Below, piece after piece: positions 1 to 8,140 of a stretch of 64,000 nt of DNA. The DNA is taken from the NCBI RefSeq assembly GCF_022808715.1, contig NZ_JAKZKX010000001.1, positions 62,001 to 126,000 on the forward strand. Reading direction: 5' to 3'. The first letter of the stretch is position 1; each line of letters begins with the position of its first letter. The notes beneath the pieces are model-generated. The model was not told the origin of the DNA. It was given only the letters and a program-made list of their open reading frames with translations, and did no database searches. The DNA is from Fundidesulfovibrio agrisoli (GTDB lineage: Bacteria; Desulfobacterota; Desulfovibrionia; Desulfovibrionales; Desulfovibrionaceae). The translations under genes were made by a program, and so were the position numbers.

Positions 1-253
1 TTGTAATAATCTTTGTATTCCACGAGAGTGCCCTCTGTTAGATGGAGCGGGATGCCGCCGCCAAGTTTACATAATAATCTGGTCAGGTGGCCCGTCAAGG
101 CGTCTTCCGAATATTCGGGCCAAGCGCGCAATTGGCCTTGTTTACGGAATTTTCAGCCTGAATGCCAGCCTCGGCGGATGCGGCGGCGCGCCTCGGCGCG
201 GAGCGCGGATGGGGAGCATTGCCATCCGGTCCCGGAGACGTTAGCACGCCTTC

Positions 254-958
254 ATGGCAAAAGACACGTTCAACAATCCCTTCGAGAAGCTGAGGGGCGT
301 CAAGGTCAAGAAGGCCAAGCCCGCGCCCCCGCCGCCTCCCAAACCGAAGCCCGCGCCCCCCGAGACCCCGCAGGACGAGGAGGACCTCTTCAGCATGGCC
401 ATGAGCGGGGTCAACCGCATGTCCGGGCAGGAGTCGGGCAGGCAGGTTGTGGCGACCAAGCCCGCCGCAGAGGTGCAGCCGCATGACCCGGAGGCCGAGG
501 CCCGGGCCAAGCTCTACGACCTGGTGGCCGGAAAGGTGGAGTTCGAGCTGGAATACACCGACGAGTACGTGCAGGGCTTCGTCAAGGGCATGGACCAGAA
601 GATCTTCCGCCAGCTCAAGGCCGGGCAGCTCAGCCCCGAAGCCCACCTGGACCTGCACGGCCTCAATTCGGACCAGGCTTTCGAGAGCCTGCTGACCTTC
701 ATGCGGGAGCAGTATTTCCAGGGCAAGCGCTGCCTGCTGCTGATTCCGGGGCGGGGCATCAACTCCCCGGGCGGCAACCCCGTGCTCAAGCAGGAGCTCA
801 AGGGCTGGCTCACGCGCGACCCGCTCAAGCGCGTGGTGCTGGCCTTCAGCACGGCCCAGCCGCGCCACGGCGGGGCCGGGGCGCTCTACGTGCTGCTCAG
901 GCAACGCCGCAAGAACGAGGGGCGCATCAAGTGGGAGAATTTGTGGGGGGATGATTGA
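254..958 (+). CDS. Smr-domain protein (MutS2/Smr-type nuclease-like)
   Basis: 234 residues. The C-terminal half (about 135-225) is an Smr domain: it has the LDLHGL signature followed by a helix and the conserved LLLIPGRG-type strand and loop, ending near a basic RQRRK stretch. Smr domains are found at the C terminus of MutS2 and in stand-alone proteins and are linked to nucleic-acid cleavage, including of mRNA on stalled ribosomes. The N-terminal 90 residues are proline- and lysine-rich low complexity, typical of stand-alone Smr proteins, and probably flexible. A clear terminator follows about 80 bp downstream. The start codon has no strong ribosome-binding site, but the residues that follow (MAKDTFNNPFEKL) look like a normal N terminus. 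Confidence 0.85.
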   Translation: MAKDTFNNPFEKLRGVKVKKAKPAPPPPPKPKPAPPETPQDEEDLFSMAMSGVNRMSGQESGRQVVATKPAAEVQPHDPEAEARAKLYDLVAGKVEFELEYTDEYVQGFVKGMDQKIFRQLKAGQLSPEAHLDLHGLNSDQAFESLLTFMREQYFQGKRCLLLIPGRGINSPGGNPVLKQELKGWLTRDPLKRVVLAFSTAQPRHGGAGALYVLLRQRRKNEGRIKWENLWGDD

Positions 959-1038
959 GGCCTAGCGCTCCACGCACCTGGCCCAGTCACCCTGTGCCAT
1001 GAGGTCAACTCGTTTTGGGCGTCAGAGCAAAGTCCTTT

Positions 1039-1064
1039 AAGCCCCGCCCGCGCGGGGCTTTTTC
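1039..1064 (+). terminator. Rho-independent terminator after the Smr gene
   Basis: A 9 bp GC-rich stem (aagccccgc / gcggggctt) with a ccgc loop is followed directly by a T-run. It lies between the Smr gene and the HicA gene. Confidence 0.85.
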
Positions 1065-1077
1065 TTGCCTGATGCGC

Positions 1078-1105
1078 TTGACGTTGGCCCTGTATGCGGT
1101 ACTGT
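1078..1105 (+). promoter_or_regulatory. Candidate promoter for the HicA/HicB pair
   Basis: TTGACG at 1078 matches the -35 consensus in five of six bases. A weak -10 (TACTGT, 1100-1105) follows at 16 bp. The predicted transcript would have a very short leader before the HicA start, so the -10 assignment is doubtful. Confidence 0.3.
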
Positions 1106-1120
1106 CATCAAGTGAGCACG

Positions 1121-1357
1121 ATGGAAAAAACTGTCGCCAAGATGCGGCGCAATCCTCGCGATTGGCGCATTGAGTCGTTGATTTCGGTAGCGGAACATTA
1201 CGGCCTGACTGTCCGCAACCCAAAGGGGAGCCATGTCGTCTTCTCATTTCCCGGCGTGCTCGGCGAAGCGTCCGTTCCAGCCCACAGGCCGATCAAGCCC
1301 ATCTATGTGGGACAGTTTCTCGCCCTGCTGGATGCGGTGCTCGCCAAGGAGGAATAG
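1121..1357 (+). CDS. hicA: HicA-family toxin
   Basis: 78 residues from the ATG at 1121; in-frame starts at 1094 and 1112 are possible but longer than the family needs. HicA toxins are small dsRBD-like mRNA interferases whose catalytic histidine lies in a G-S-H motif. Here NPKGSHVVF matches that motif, and a C-terminal segment (PIKPIYVGQFLALLDAV) corresponds to the helix that closes the fold. The next gene, one base downstream, encodes a HicB-type antitoxin, which supports the call. The first ~20 residues (NPRDWRIESLISVAEHYGL) are the variant N terminus seen in HicA proteins that recognise only part of the classical profile. Confidence 0.8.
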   Translation: MEKTVAKMRRNPRDWRIESLISVAEHYGLTVRNPKGSHVVFSFPGVLGEASVPAHRPIKPIYVGQFLALLDAVLAKEE

Positions 1358-1358
1358 C

Positions 1359-1712
1359 ATGGATTTTCACGGATACCCCTTCAATCTCACCCCCCTGTCC
1401 GATGAGGACGGCGGGGGCTGGCTCATCGTTTTCCCTGACTTCCCCGGTGCGGTCATGTCCGATGGAGAGACCCCCGAAGAGGCCTTGGCAAACGGCCGGG
1501 ACGCCCTCGAATCCGTCATCGCCGTATACAAGGAAGACGGGCGTGAACTTCCCGCCCCGTCCAGCGGCGGCGTGTCGGGCAAGTTCAACCTGCGCGCGCC
1601 CAAGCGCCTCCATGCCATGCTCAATAGAGTAGCCAGACAGGAGGGCGTGAGCATGAACACTCTGGCGGTCGCCCTGCTGGCCGAGGGGCTTGGCAGGCGC
1701 GAAGCCAGATAA
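1359..1712 (+). CDS. hicB: HicB-family antitoxin
   Basis: 117 residues, starting one base after the HicA stop, so the two are translationally coupled. The N-terminal part (to about residue 60) is the HicB partial RNase-H-like fold, with the typical FPDFPGAVMSDGETPEEALANG run. The C-terminal 45 residues (LRAPKRLHAMLNRVARQEG...) form a ribbon-helix-helix DNA-binding domain of the Arc/MetJ kind. HicB binds and neutralises HicA, and its RHH domain normally represses the operon. The toxin-first order is normal for hicAB. The frame is open upstream into HicA, but the ATG at 1359 gives the family N terminus. Confidence 0.85.
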   Translation: MDFHGYPFNLTPLSDEDGGGWLIVFPDFPGAVMSDGETPEEALANGRDALESVIAVYKEDGRELPAPSSGGVSGKFNLRAPKRLHAMLNRVARQEGVSMNTLAVALLAEGLGRREAR

Positions 1713-1739
1713 GTCACCGAGTCGCAGCGAAAAACAAAA

Positions 1740-1776
1740 CGCCGCCCGGAGCATCCTCCGGGCGGCGTCATTTTTT
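1740..1776. terminator. Bidirectional terminator between hicB and the MptE-like gene
   Basis: A perfect 11 bp stem (cgccgcccgga / tccgggcggcg) with a 6-base loop has a T-run on the right and an A-rich stretch on the left. It serves two convergent genes. Confidence 0.9.
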
Positions 1777-1797
1777 CGTCGGGGTGGGCGGGGCGGC

Positions 1798-3585
1798 CTA
1801 GGCCACTTTCACGCTACGGTCCAGGCTGGAGGTGCCGAACACCTGGTCCACTCGTTTGACCTTGCTCAGCGCCCGCTTGAGGATGTCCTTGTAGTCGCGC
1901 AGGTCCGAGACGGCGTAGCGCTCCTTGAGGTTGGCCAGGGCGGCCATGTCCATGACCTCGTTGAACAGGTAGGGCAGGTAGAGCGGGTCCTGCTTGAGGA
2001 ACTGGAGCACGTTCAGGAGCAGCTGCTTGATCTCGGCCTGGTTGCGGCCCGGCTTCTTGAGCAGCTTGTCGAAGCGCTTGGTGGCGTGGCGCAGGGAGTC
2101 GTTCCAGACGCCGAAGCGCGCCTGGTACACCGGGCGCACCCGGGGCTGGTTCACGCGGCGCAGCGCGCCCAGGAAGCGCTCCTTGGCTCCCGGCTGGGAG
2201 GCAAGCAGGCCCTTCTGGTGGCATTCCTCCACATCCACAACGCGGCTGCCCTCGATCTCGGCGCCGCCGCCGTAGATGTTGTAGACCGGCAGCTGGGCCT
2301 TGCGCAGGTCCTTCTCCAGGTCGCGCTTGGCCGAGAGGTAGCCCACGTTGGAGAAGATGGTCTCGCCGTGGAGGTTCATGAGCTTCACGTCGCCCCGGGC
2401 CGGGTCGAAATTCTGGACGTTGCCGTGGGCGTGGTGGCCGGGCGCGTGGCTGCGCTCGGCGGGCCAGGCGAAGTCCTGCCCGGCCAGCAGGATGCGGCTC
2501 ACGCCGCACCAGGTGAGGAAGCGCGCCAGGGTGACGCCCACGTTGCCGCCCGCGTCCAGCACCAGCTCGTGCTCGCTGAACACGTAGGTGGCCATGCCGC
2601 CCATGGTCCACAGGGGGATCTTGGGGCCGGGGTAGCGGGCCACCACCTCGGGGTCGAGCTTGGTGGAGTAGATCAGGGGCAGGTCGCTAAGCCAATTGAT
2701 GTCCTTGATGCCGTCGTAGAGGCGCATCATCTCGTGGCGGAAGTCGATGGCCATGCAGAAGTCGGGCTTGAGGCCGATGCGCTCCAGCGCGGGCAGGGTC
2801 TGCAGGGCCGAAGCGTATAGGGCGTGTCCCGGGCGTTCGACCAGCTGCGGGCCGGTCTGCGCGAGCGACGGCCCCGCGCCCAGGATCACCGCCGTGACGC
2901 CGGAGGCGCAGCCCCGCATGGGCAGCAGGCTGCCGTTGTTCATGGCGTCGTGGAAATTCTGCAGCTCGTTGCCCACCATGACCTCCTGCTTCAGGCGCAG
3001 GGTGGCCATCTCCACCGAGAAGTTCTCCAGCTTGCCGCGCAGGATGCCGCTCCAATGGGCGTACTCCGGGCCGACCTGCTGGGAGGGCAGGTCGTTGCGC
3101 AGGTGGATGTTGCCGTAGAGCAGGTTCAGGTCCAGCCGGTGCAGGGCCTTTTCGATGATGTCGTGGTCCGGCACCAGGAAGCGCAGCCGCCCGGCCTTGA
3201 GGAATGGGCGGTAGTCCGTCTCGCCCAGGCAGGCCAGGAGCATGTCCGGCCGGGGCTCCACCACCAGCACCCGGTGCGTGTTGGGCGTGCCGGTGAGCAC
3301 GTGGTTCAACCCGTAGCCCAGGTTGCAGCCAAGGATCACGGTGGCGTCCTTCTCCGGCGTGTTCTTGGGCCGCCACTCCTGGTAGAGCACCGGCAGGGGC
3401 GGGCAGCGCTCGATGACGCCGCCGCCGTCGTCCATGCGCCAGTCCAGCAGGCCCATGCCGTTGACGAAAACACGGGAGAGCGCGCCCTCGATGTCCGCGA
3501 TGGACTGCGCCAGCCAGGTGGCCACGGGTTCCTTGAGCTCCGCCAGGGTCTCCAGATTGCCGGTGAGGAATTGGTGCATGTTCAT
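1798..3585 (-). CDS. MptE-like / DUF115 protein (motility-associated factor type)
   Basis: 595 residues. The central part (about 195-370) is the MptE-like (DUF115) domain, recognised by VILGAGPSLAQTGPQL followed by the alternating hydrophobic strands ALYASALQTLP and KPDFCMAIDF and the conserved GGNVGVTLARFL region. In Desulfovibrionaceae and Campylobacterota such proteins are annotated as motility-associated factor (Maf) glycosyltransferase-like proteins; some modify flagellin with nonulosonic acids. No flagellar gene is adjacent, so the substrate is unknown. The ATG at 3585 gives MNMHQF; the frame stays open upstream but runs into the promoter region of the divergent cysteine synthase gene. 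Both genes probably share the 60 bp intergenic space for promoters. Confidence 0.8.
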   Translation of the reverse strand: MNMHQFLTGNLETLAELKEPVATWLAQSIADIEGALSRVFVNGMGLLDWRMDDGGGVIERCPPLPVLYQEWRPKNTPEKDATVILGCNLGYGLNHVLTGTPNTHRVLVVEPRPDMLLACLGETDYRPFLKAGRLRFLVPDHDIIEKALHRLDLNLLYGNIHLRNDLPSQQVGPEYAHWSGILRGKLENFSVEMATLRLKQEVMVGNELQNFHDAMNNGSLLPMRGCASGVTAVILGAGPSLAQTGPQLVERPGHALYASALQTLPALERIGLKPDFCMAIDFRHEMMRLYDGIKDINWLSDLPLIYSTKLDPEVVARYPGPKIPLWTMGGMATYVFSEHELVLDAGGNVGVTLARFLTWCGVSRILLAGQDFAWPAERSHAPGHHAHGNVQNFDPARGDVKLMNLHGETIFSNVGYLSAKRDLEKDLRKAQLPVYNIYGGGAEIEGSRVVDVEECHQKGLLASQPGAKERFLGALRRVNQPRVRPVYQARFGVWNDSLRHATKRFDKLLKKPGRNQAEIKQLLLNVLQFLKQDPLYLPYLFNEVMDMAALANLKERYAVSDLRDYKDILKRALSKVKRVDQVFGTSSLDRSVKVA

Positions 3586-3645
3586 GGTGCCGTACTTTAA
3601 GCAAGTTCCTTGCCAGTACAGCGGGTTTCCCCTAAATCCAGGGGC

Positions 3646-5931
3646 ATGGCACACGCAGACATCCTCTCTCTCGCGGGCGACACCCCGCTGGTGACCATCC
3701 GGCGCCTCAACCCCAATCCGGACGTCACCCTGCTGGTCAAGCTGGAGGCCAAGAATCCGGGCGGCTCCATCAAGGACCGCGTGGCCCTGGCCATGATCGA
3801 GGCGGCCCAGGCATCCGGGGAACTCACCCCGGGCAAGACCGTCATCGAGGCCACCTCGGGCAACACCGGCATCGGCCTGGCCATGGTCTGCGCCGTGAAG
3901 GGGCTCAAGCTCACGCTGGTCATGCCGTCCTCCGCCTCGGAGGAGCGCAAGCGCATCATGCGGGCCTACGGGGCCGAGCTGCTGCTCACCCCCGGGCACC
4001 TGGGCACGGACGGGGCCATCGAGGAGGCCTACCGCCTGGCCCGCGAATACCCCGAACGTTACGTGCTCATGGATCAGTTCAACAATCCCGCCAGCATAGA
4101 GGCCCACTACCGGGGCACAGGCCAGGAAATCTGGGACCAGACCGGGGGCGCGGTCACCCACGTGGTGGCCACCCTGGGAACATCGGGAACCGCCATGGGC
4201 ATCGCCAAGAAACTCAAGGAATTGAACCCCGCCGTCAAAGTGGTGGCGGTGGAGCCCAGGCCCGGGCACAGGATACAGGGGCTCAAGAACATGCAGGAGT
4301 CCTACCCGCCGGGCATCTACGACAAGCGGGCGCTGGAGGTTGTGCGCGTGGAGGACGAGGAAGCCTTCGACATGGCCAGGCAGTTGGCGCGCCAGGAGGG
4401 CATCCTGGCGGGAATGAGCGGCGGCGCGGCCATGGCCGCGGCGGCCAGCCTCTGCCGGGAGCTGGTCTCCGGGCTGGTGGTGGCCATCCTGCCCGACGGC
4501 GGCGAACGCTACCTCTCCACCGAACTGTACGCCGCGCAGGAGCAGCGCGGCGTGCGCCTGCGCACCGTGGAGACCGGCAAACACGTTCACCTGCCCCCCG
4601 GCGCGGCCGGATTCTACACCCCCGGCCCCAGCCTGGACGCCACGGCCGACGCCGAATGCTGGCGGCGCATCGTGCTTTTGGACGTGCTGGCCCGGCACGG
4701 GCGCGGGCGGGACGCGGCCTCCTCCGTGGTGGTGGGCCTGGCCGACATGGACGATCGCGCCCTGGCCGCATCGCGCGCGGCGGGGCTTTCGCGGGAGGAT
4801 TTCGCCCGCCAGGCCCTGGACGGGCTCGGCAGGCTGGCGGCGCAACTGCGCGTGGAGGCCAGCTTCGCCATGGCCTCGGCCTCGCTGGAGCGCATGCTGG
4901 ACATGACCAGGGCGCTCATGCGCAAGGGCTACAGCTACGAGCGGCTGCGCTCGGTGTATTTCGACGTGGCCCGCGACAAGGGCTACGGGGCGCTCTCCCA
5001 CGCCAACCTGGGCAAGCTGGCCCTGGGCAAGACCGTGGACCTGGCCGCCTACCTCAAGGACCACCCGCAGGACTTCACCCTGCTCAAGCGCGTGAGCCTG
5101 CAGGATCTCAAGCTCGGCCAGGTGGTGCAGACCGAGTGGGGGGCCGTGCGCCCCAGCTGGTTCCTGCAGATGGCGGCCTGCCCCCTGGAGCGGCTGCCCA
5201 AGCTCTCGGCGGTGCTGGCGGGCGAGGGGCAGTGCTTCCCCATGCTCGAGAACCTGCGCGCCATCTGGAACCTGACCGGCGTGGCGCGCCCGGCGGCCTG
5301 GCTCACCAGCGGCGTGGTCAAGGGTTCGGGGGATTCCTGCGACCTGGCCGAGGTGGCCCGGAGCATGGGCGGGTTCCAGGCGGCCAGGCTGTGGCTGCTC
5401 TCGCTGCACTACCGCAGGCCGCTGGACGTTTCGGAGAAGACGCTCTCCATGTGGGCCAGGAACTGGCGCAAGCTCCAGGACACGGCCGTGAACCTCTCGC
5501 ACTGCGCCGTGAACGATTCCGTGGCCTCGGCCGACGCGGCCCAGGCCGTGGAGACCTTGCGCGCCGAGCTGGAGCAGGCCCTGGACGACGACCTGGGGCT
5601 GCACCGCTTCTGGCCGCAGCTCTTCGCCTATTGCCGCCGGGCCAACGCGGCCGCCGGAACGCGCGGCCCCACCCCCGGGGACGCGGCCATCTACCTGGAG
5701 GGCCTCAAGGCCGTGAACGCGGTTCTGGGGGTGATGGACGAATCGCGCCTGCCCCTGGCCAGGCAGGCCTGGCCGGGTTTGGCCCAGAGCATGGTGGAGA
5801 AGCGCGAGACGGCCCGCTCCGCCAAGGATTTCGACCTGGCCGACACCCTGCGGGAGCAGCTCGGGCTCATGGGCCTCCGGCTGGAGGACACCTCCGCAGG
5901 GCCGCGGCTCTTCACCGTCAGCCCGGAATAG
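3646..5931 (+). CDS. cysK: Cysteine synthase fused to a degenerate cysteinyl-tRNA-synthetase-like domain
   Basis: 761 residues in two parts. Residues 1-300 are a complete PLP-dependent O-acetylserine sulfhydrylase: PLP lysine K43 in SIKDR, substrate loop TSGNTG (70-75), phosphate loop GTSGT (178-182) and PDGGERYLS (283-291). It should make cysteine from O-acetylserine and sulfide. Residues 305-761 align along their length with cysteinyl-tRNA synthetase, but the active sites are gone. The zinc-cysteine/HIGH segment is FYTPGPS... (323 on), the KMSKS loop is KGSGD (559-563), and the HHENE zinc site is MLENL (533-537). The domain is therefore unlikely to charge tRNA. Similar fusions are annotated as cysteine synthase in sulfate reducers. 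The start at 3646 gives MAHADILSL, the usual CysK beginning. Confidence 0.88.
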   Translation: MAHADILSLAGDTPLVTIRRLNPNPDVTLLVKLEAKNPGGSIKDRVALAMIEAAQASGELTPGKTVIEATSGNTGIGLAMVCAVKGLKLTLVMPSSASEERKRIMRAYGAELLLTPGHLGTDGAIEEAYRLAREYPERYVLMDQFNNPASIEAHYRGTGQEIWDQTGGAVTHVVATLGTSGTAMGIAKKLKELNPAVKVVAVEPRPGHRIQGLKNMQESYPPGIYDKRALEVVRVEDEEAFDMARQLARQEGILAGMSGGAAMAAAASLCRELVSGLVVAILPDGGERYLSTELYAAQEQRGVRLRTVETGKHVHLPPGAAGFYTPGPSLDATADAECWRRIVLLDVLARHGRGRDAASSVVVGLADMDDRALAASRAAGLSREDFARQALDGLGRLAAQLRVEASFAMASASLERMLDMTRALMRKGYSYERLRSVYFDVARDKGYGALSHANLGKLALGKTVDLAAYLKDHPQDFTLLKRVSLQDLKLGQVVQTEWGAVRPSWFLQMAACPLERLPKLSAVLAGEGQCFPMLENLRAIWNLTGVARPAAWLTSGVVKGSGDSCDLAEVARSMGGFQAARLWLLSLHYRRPLDVSEKTLSMWARNWRKLQDTAVNLSHCAVNDSVASADAAQAVETLRAELEQALDDDLGLHRFWPQLFAYCRRANAAAGTRGPTPGDAAIYLEGLKAVNAVLGVMDESRLPLARQAWPGLAQSMVEKRETARSAKDFDLADTLREQLGLMGLRLEDTSAGPRLFTVSPE

Positions 5932-6013
5932 GGCGGCTCAGGGCCTCGGGCTGGGCACCCGTCTCCGGCTGGCGCAATCGCCGCCCGATGCGAGGCTCAG
6001 TGGCCTCGCAGCA

Positions 6014-6985
6014 TCAGGTGCAGGTTTCGTGTTCCGGGGCCATGCCGTTCTTGCGGGGCCACAGCTCCGACAGCAGCATCCCGGCCAGCATCAGCGCGCA
6101 GCCGGCCATGCCGCGCGGGGTGAGCGTCTCCCCGATGAGCAGCCAGCCGCCCAGGGCCGCGAACACCGATTCCAGGCTCAGGATGATGGCCGCGTGGGAG
6201 GGGTTGGCGTCGCGCTGAGCCACCAGTTGCAGCGTGTAGGCCAGCCCCACCGAGAGCAGCCCGCCGTAGAGGATGGGCACCGCCGCGTCCATCAGCCCGT
6301 CCAGCGCGAAGGATTCCCCCGTCACCACCGCGAAGATCAGGCTCAGCACGGAGCAGACCGCATATTGGCCCACGGCCAGGTGGATGGGGTTCATGCGCGG
6401 CGCGAACCAGGCCGCCACCAGCACGTGCCCGGCCCAGAAGAAGGCTCCGATGAGCTCCATGAGGTCGCCGGGGTTGATGCGGAACTGCTCGTTGATGCTC
6501 AGCAGATACATGCCCGCCACGGCGCACAATGCCCCGAGCACCGTGCCCAGCGGCGTGCGCCTGCCCAGCAGGGCGGCGAAGAGGGGCACCAGGATCACGT
6601 ACAGGCAGGTGATGAACCCGGCGTTGCCCGCCGTGGTGTGCAGCATGCCGATCTGTTGCAGGCTGGCCCCGGCGGTCAGCGCGGCGCCGGCGCAGAGGTA
6701 GCCAAGCCAGGCGGGCGCGTTCGAGCACTCCCTGGGGAAGATGCGGCCCGTGGAGCGGATGGCCAGCGGCAGCAGGGCGCAGGCGCCCAGGGCAAAACGA
6801 ACGCCGTTGAAAACGAAGGGCCCCACGTGCTCCATGCCCACGCGCTGCGCCACGAATGCGAAGCCCCAGACGAGGGCGGTGATGAGCAGGAGTATGTCTG
6901 CCCGAAGTGACCTGGATATGGCGATGCTCCTTCCCGGGGCCTTCTCCCGTGGCGGGGGCGGACGCCGGATTCCTACGGATTGCAT
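6014..6985 (-). CDS. EamA/DMT-family permease
   Basis: 323 residues with about ten hydrophobic segments arranged as two EamA repeats: ILLLITALVWGFAFVAQRVGM begins the first, and LMELIGAFFWAGHVLVAAWFA the second. Proteins of this drug/metabolite transporter superfamily are inner-membrane exporters of amino acids, metabolites or drugs; the substrate cannot be read from sequence. The ATG at 6985 leaves a 25-residue basic, proline-rich cytoplasmic N terminus. An upstream start at 7039 is open but would add a polar extension. The gene lies alone on the minus strand, 80 bp downstream of the cysK-fusion stop and convergent with it. Confidence 0.85.
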   Translation of the reverse strand: MQSVGIRRPPPPREKAPGRSIAISRSLRADILLLITALVWGFAFVAQRVGMEHVGPFVFNGVRFALGACALLPLAIRSTGRIFPRECSNAPAWLGYLCAGAALTAGASLQQIGMLHTTAGNAGFITCLYVILVPLFAALLGRRTPLGTVLGALCAVAGMYLLSINEQFRINPGDLMELIGAFFWAGHVLVAAWFAPRMNPIHLAVGQYAVCSVLSLIFAVVTGESFALDGLMDAAVPILYGGLLSVGLAYTLQLVAQRDANPSHAAIILSLESVFAALGGWLLIGETLTPRGMAGCALMLAGMLLSELWPRKNGMAPEHETCT

Positions 6986-7052
6986 AGGAATTTCCGAGGA
7001 TTGTCCCTCCGCGAAGGCCGTCCGGGCACTTAGCCGCAAGCCGGAGCAAAGA

Positions 7053-8084
7053 TCAAGCGCCTTGGGCCTCCCCGCCTTCCTGTTCCAGTTCGGCGAGCAT
7101 CTGGTCCGCTTCGGTGAATTCTGGCCGGATGGCCAGGGCCTGGCGCAGATGATCCCTGGCTTTTTCCCGCCGGGAGGCGTGCACGTAGGCCTTGGCGATG
7201 TTGTAGTGCAGGTTCTCGTCGCTGGGAGTGAGGATCAAGGCCTGGGTGTAGGCGTGCAGCGCGCCGGAGAGGTCGCCCGAGCGGCGCAGCCGAACGCCCA
7301 GGCTGTTGTACGGGTTGACGGCGTCCGGGTCCTGCTCGAGGATTTCCGCGAAGAGCTCCTTGAGCTCCTGGAGCTTGTCCTGGATGGCCAGGATGTCAGC
7401 GCAGCGGTTGAGGTACTCCAGGTACTTCTCCTGTTCGCCCAGGCCCTTGTGGGCGTGGGCCAGGCCCTTGTAGGCCTCGGCGAACATGGTGTTGATGGCC
7501 AGGGCCTGGTTGAAGGCCTGGATGGCCAGCCCGAACTCCTGCAGGCGCAGGTGCTCCAGGCCCTGGTTGAACAGGTCCATGGCCTCGTTGCGGGTCTGGG
7601 TCACGCTGGAGTAGGCGGCCGCCGCCTGGGCGTGGTCGCCCGCGGCGGCCAGCTCATCGGCCTGGGCCATCCGCTGGGCGCGGTCGTCGTCGGGGTGGGA
7701 GGACTCCCAGGCGGAGCGCAGGTGCCGGGCGCAGGTCTGAGGCGTGTAGGGCCGCAGCACATAGCCGCCGCACCCGGCGGAGACGGCCTCCAGCACGCGC
7801 TCGCGGCGGCACTCCGCCGTGAGCATCACCACGGCCTTGTGCTGGAGAGTTTTGTCGCGCTTGATGGCCCGCAGGCATTCGATCCCGGAGAGGGCTCCGG
7901 TGCGGTCGCCCAGGAGGATGAGCCCCACGCCCTCGTCGCCCAGGTGCGGCCGGGCCTCGACCAGCGAGGGGAACAGGCGTATGCTGCTGTAGCCCATGTC
8001 TGAAAGGGTGCGCCTGTCCTTGGCCACCAGGGCCGCGTCGGAATTGATGAGGGCGAGGCCGACTGTCGCGGGATTGTAAACCAT
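7053..8084 (-). CDS. Receiver-like domain plus TPR repeat protein
   Basis: 343 residues. Residues 1-120 resemble a response-regulator receiver, with alternating beta strands and helices and the end motif GGYVLRPYTP. The phospho-acceptor position reads LLGD instead of LLD, and the conserved lysine is an arginine, so phosphorylation by the usual mechanism is doubtful. Residues 140-330 are TPR repeats (NQGLEHLRLQEFGLAIQAF, AEAYKGLAHAHKGLGEQEKYLEYL, NPYNSLGVRLRRSGDLSGAL, ENLHYNIAKAYVHASRREKA), which usually bind protein partners. A similar design occurs in deltaproteobacterial regulatory proteins of unknown pathway. No ribosome-binding site separates the ATG at 8084 from the one at 8093. Confidence 0.75.
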   Translation of the reverse strand: MVYNPATVGLALINSDAALVAKDRRTLSDMGYSSIRLFPSLVEARPHLGDEGVGLILLGDRTGALSGIECLRAIKRDKTLQHKAVVMLTAECRRERVLEAVSAGCGGYVLRPYTPQTCARHLRSAWESSHPDDDRAQRMAQADELAAAGDHAQAAAAYSSVTQTRNEAMDLFNQGLEHLRLQEFGLAIQAFNQALAINTMFAEAYKGLAHAHKGLGEQEKYLEYLNRCADILAIQDKLQELKELFAEILEQDPDAVNPYNSLGVRLRRSGDLSGALHAYTQALILTPSDENLHYNIAKAYVHASRREKARDHLRQALAIRPEFTEADQMLAELEQEGGEAQGA

Positions 8085-8140
8085 TCGCCACACGTAGCAC
8101 CGGCCAGATGGGCTGGCAATACGCGGCGAGGAGGGGAAAA

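Noticed and set aside
13-486. Plus-strand frame at the window start overlapping the Smr gene.
   Set aside because: Arginine-rich with no domain and no ribosome-binding site; the Smr gene in another frame is convincing. Bases 1-253 show no other gene.
1690-2820. 376-residue plus-strand frame over the MptE-like gene.
   Set aside because: Composition is His/Leu/Gln/Val-rich shadow with no motif; the minus-strand MptE-like gene explains the region.
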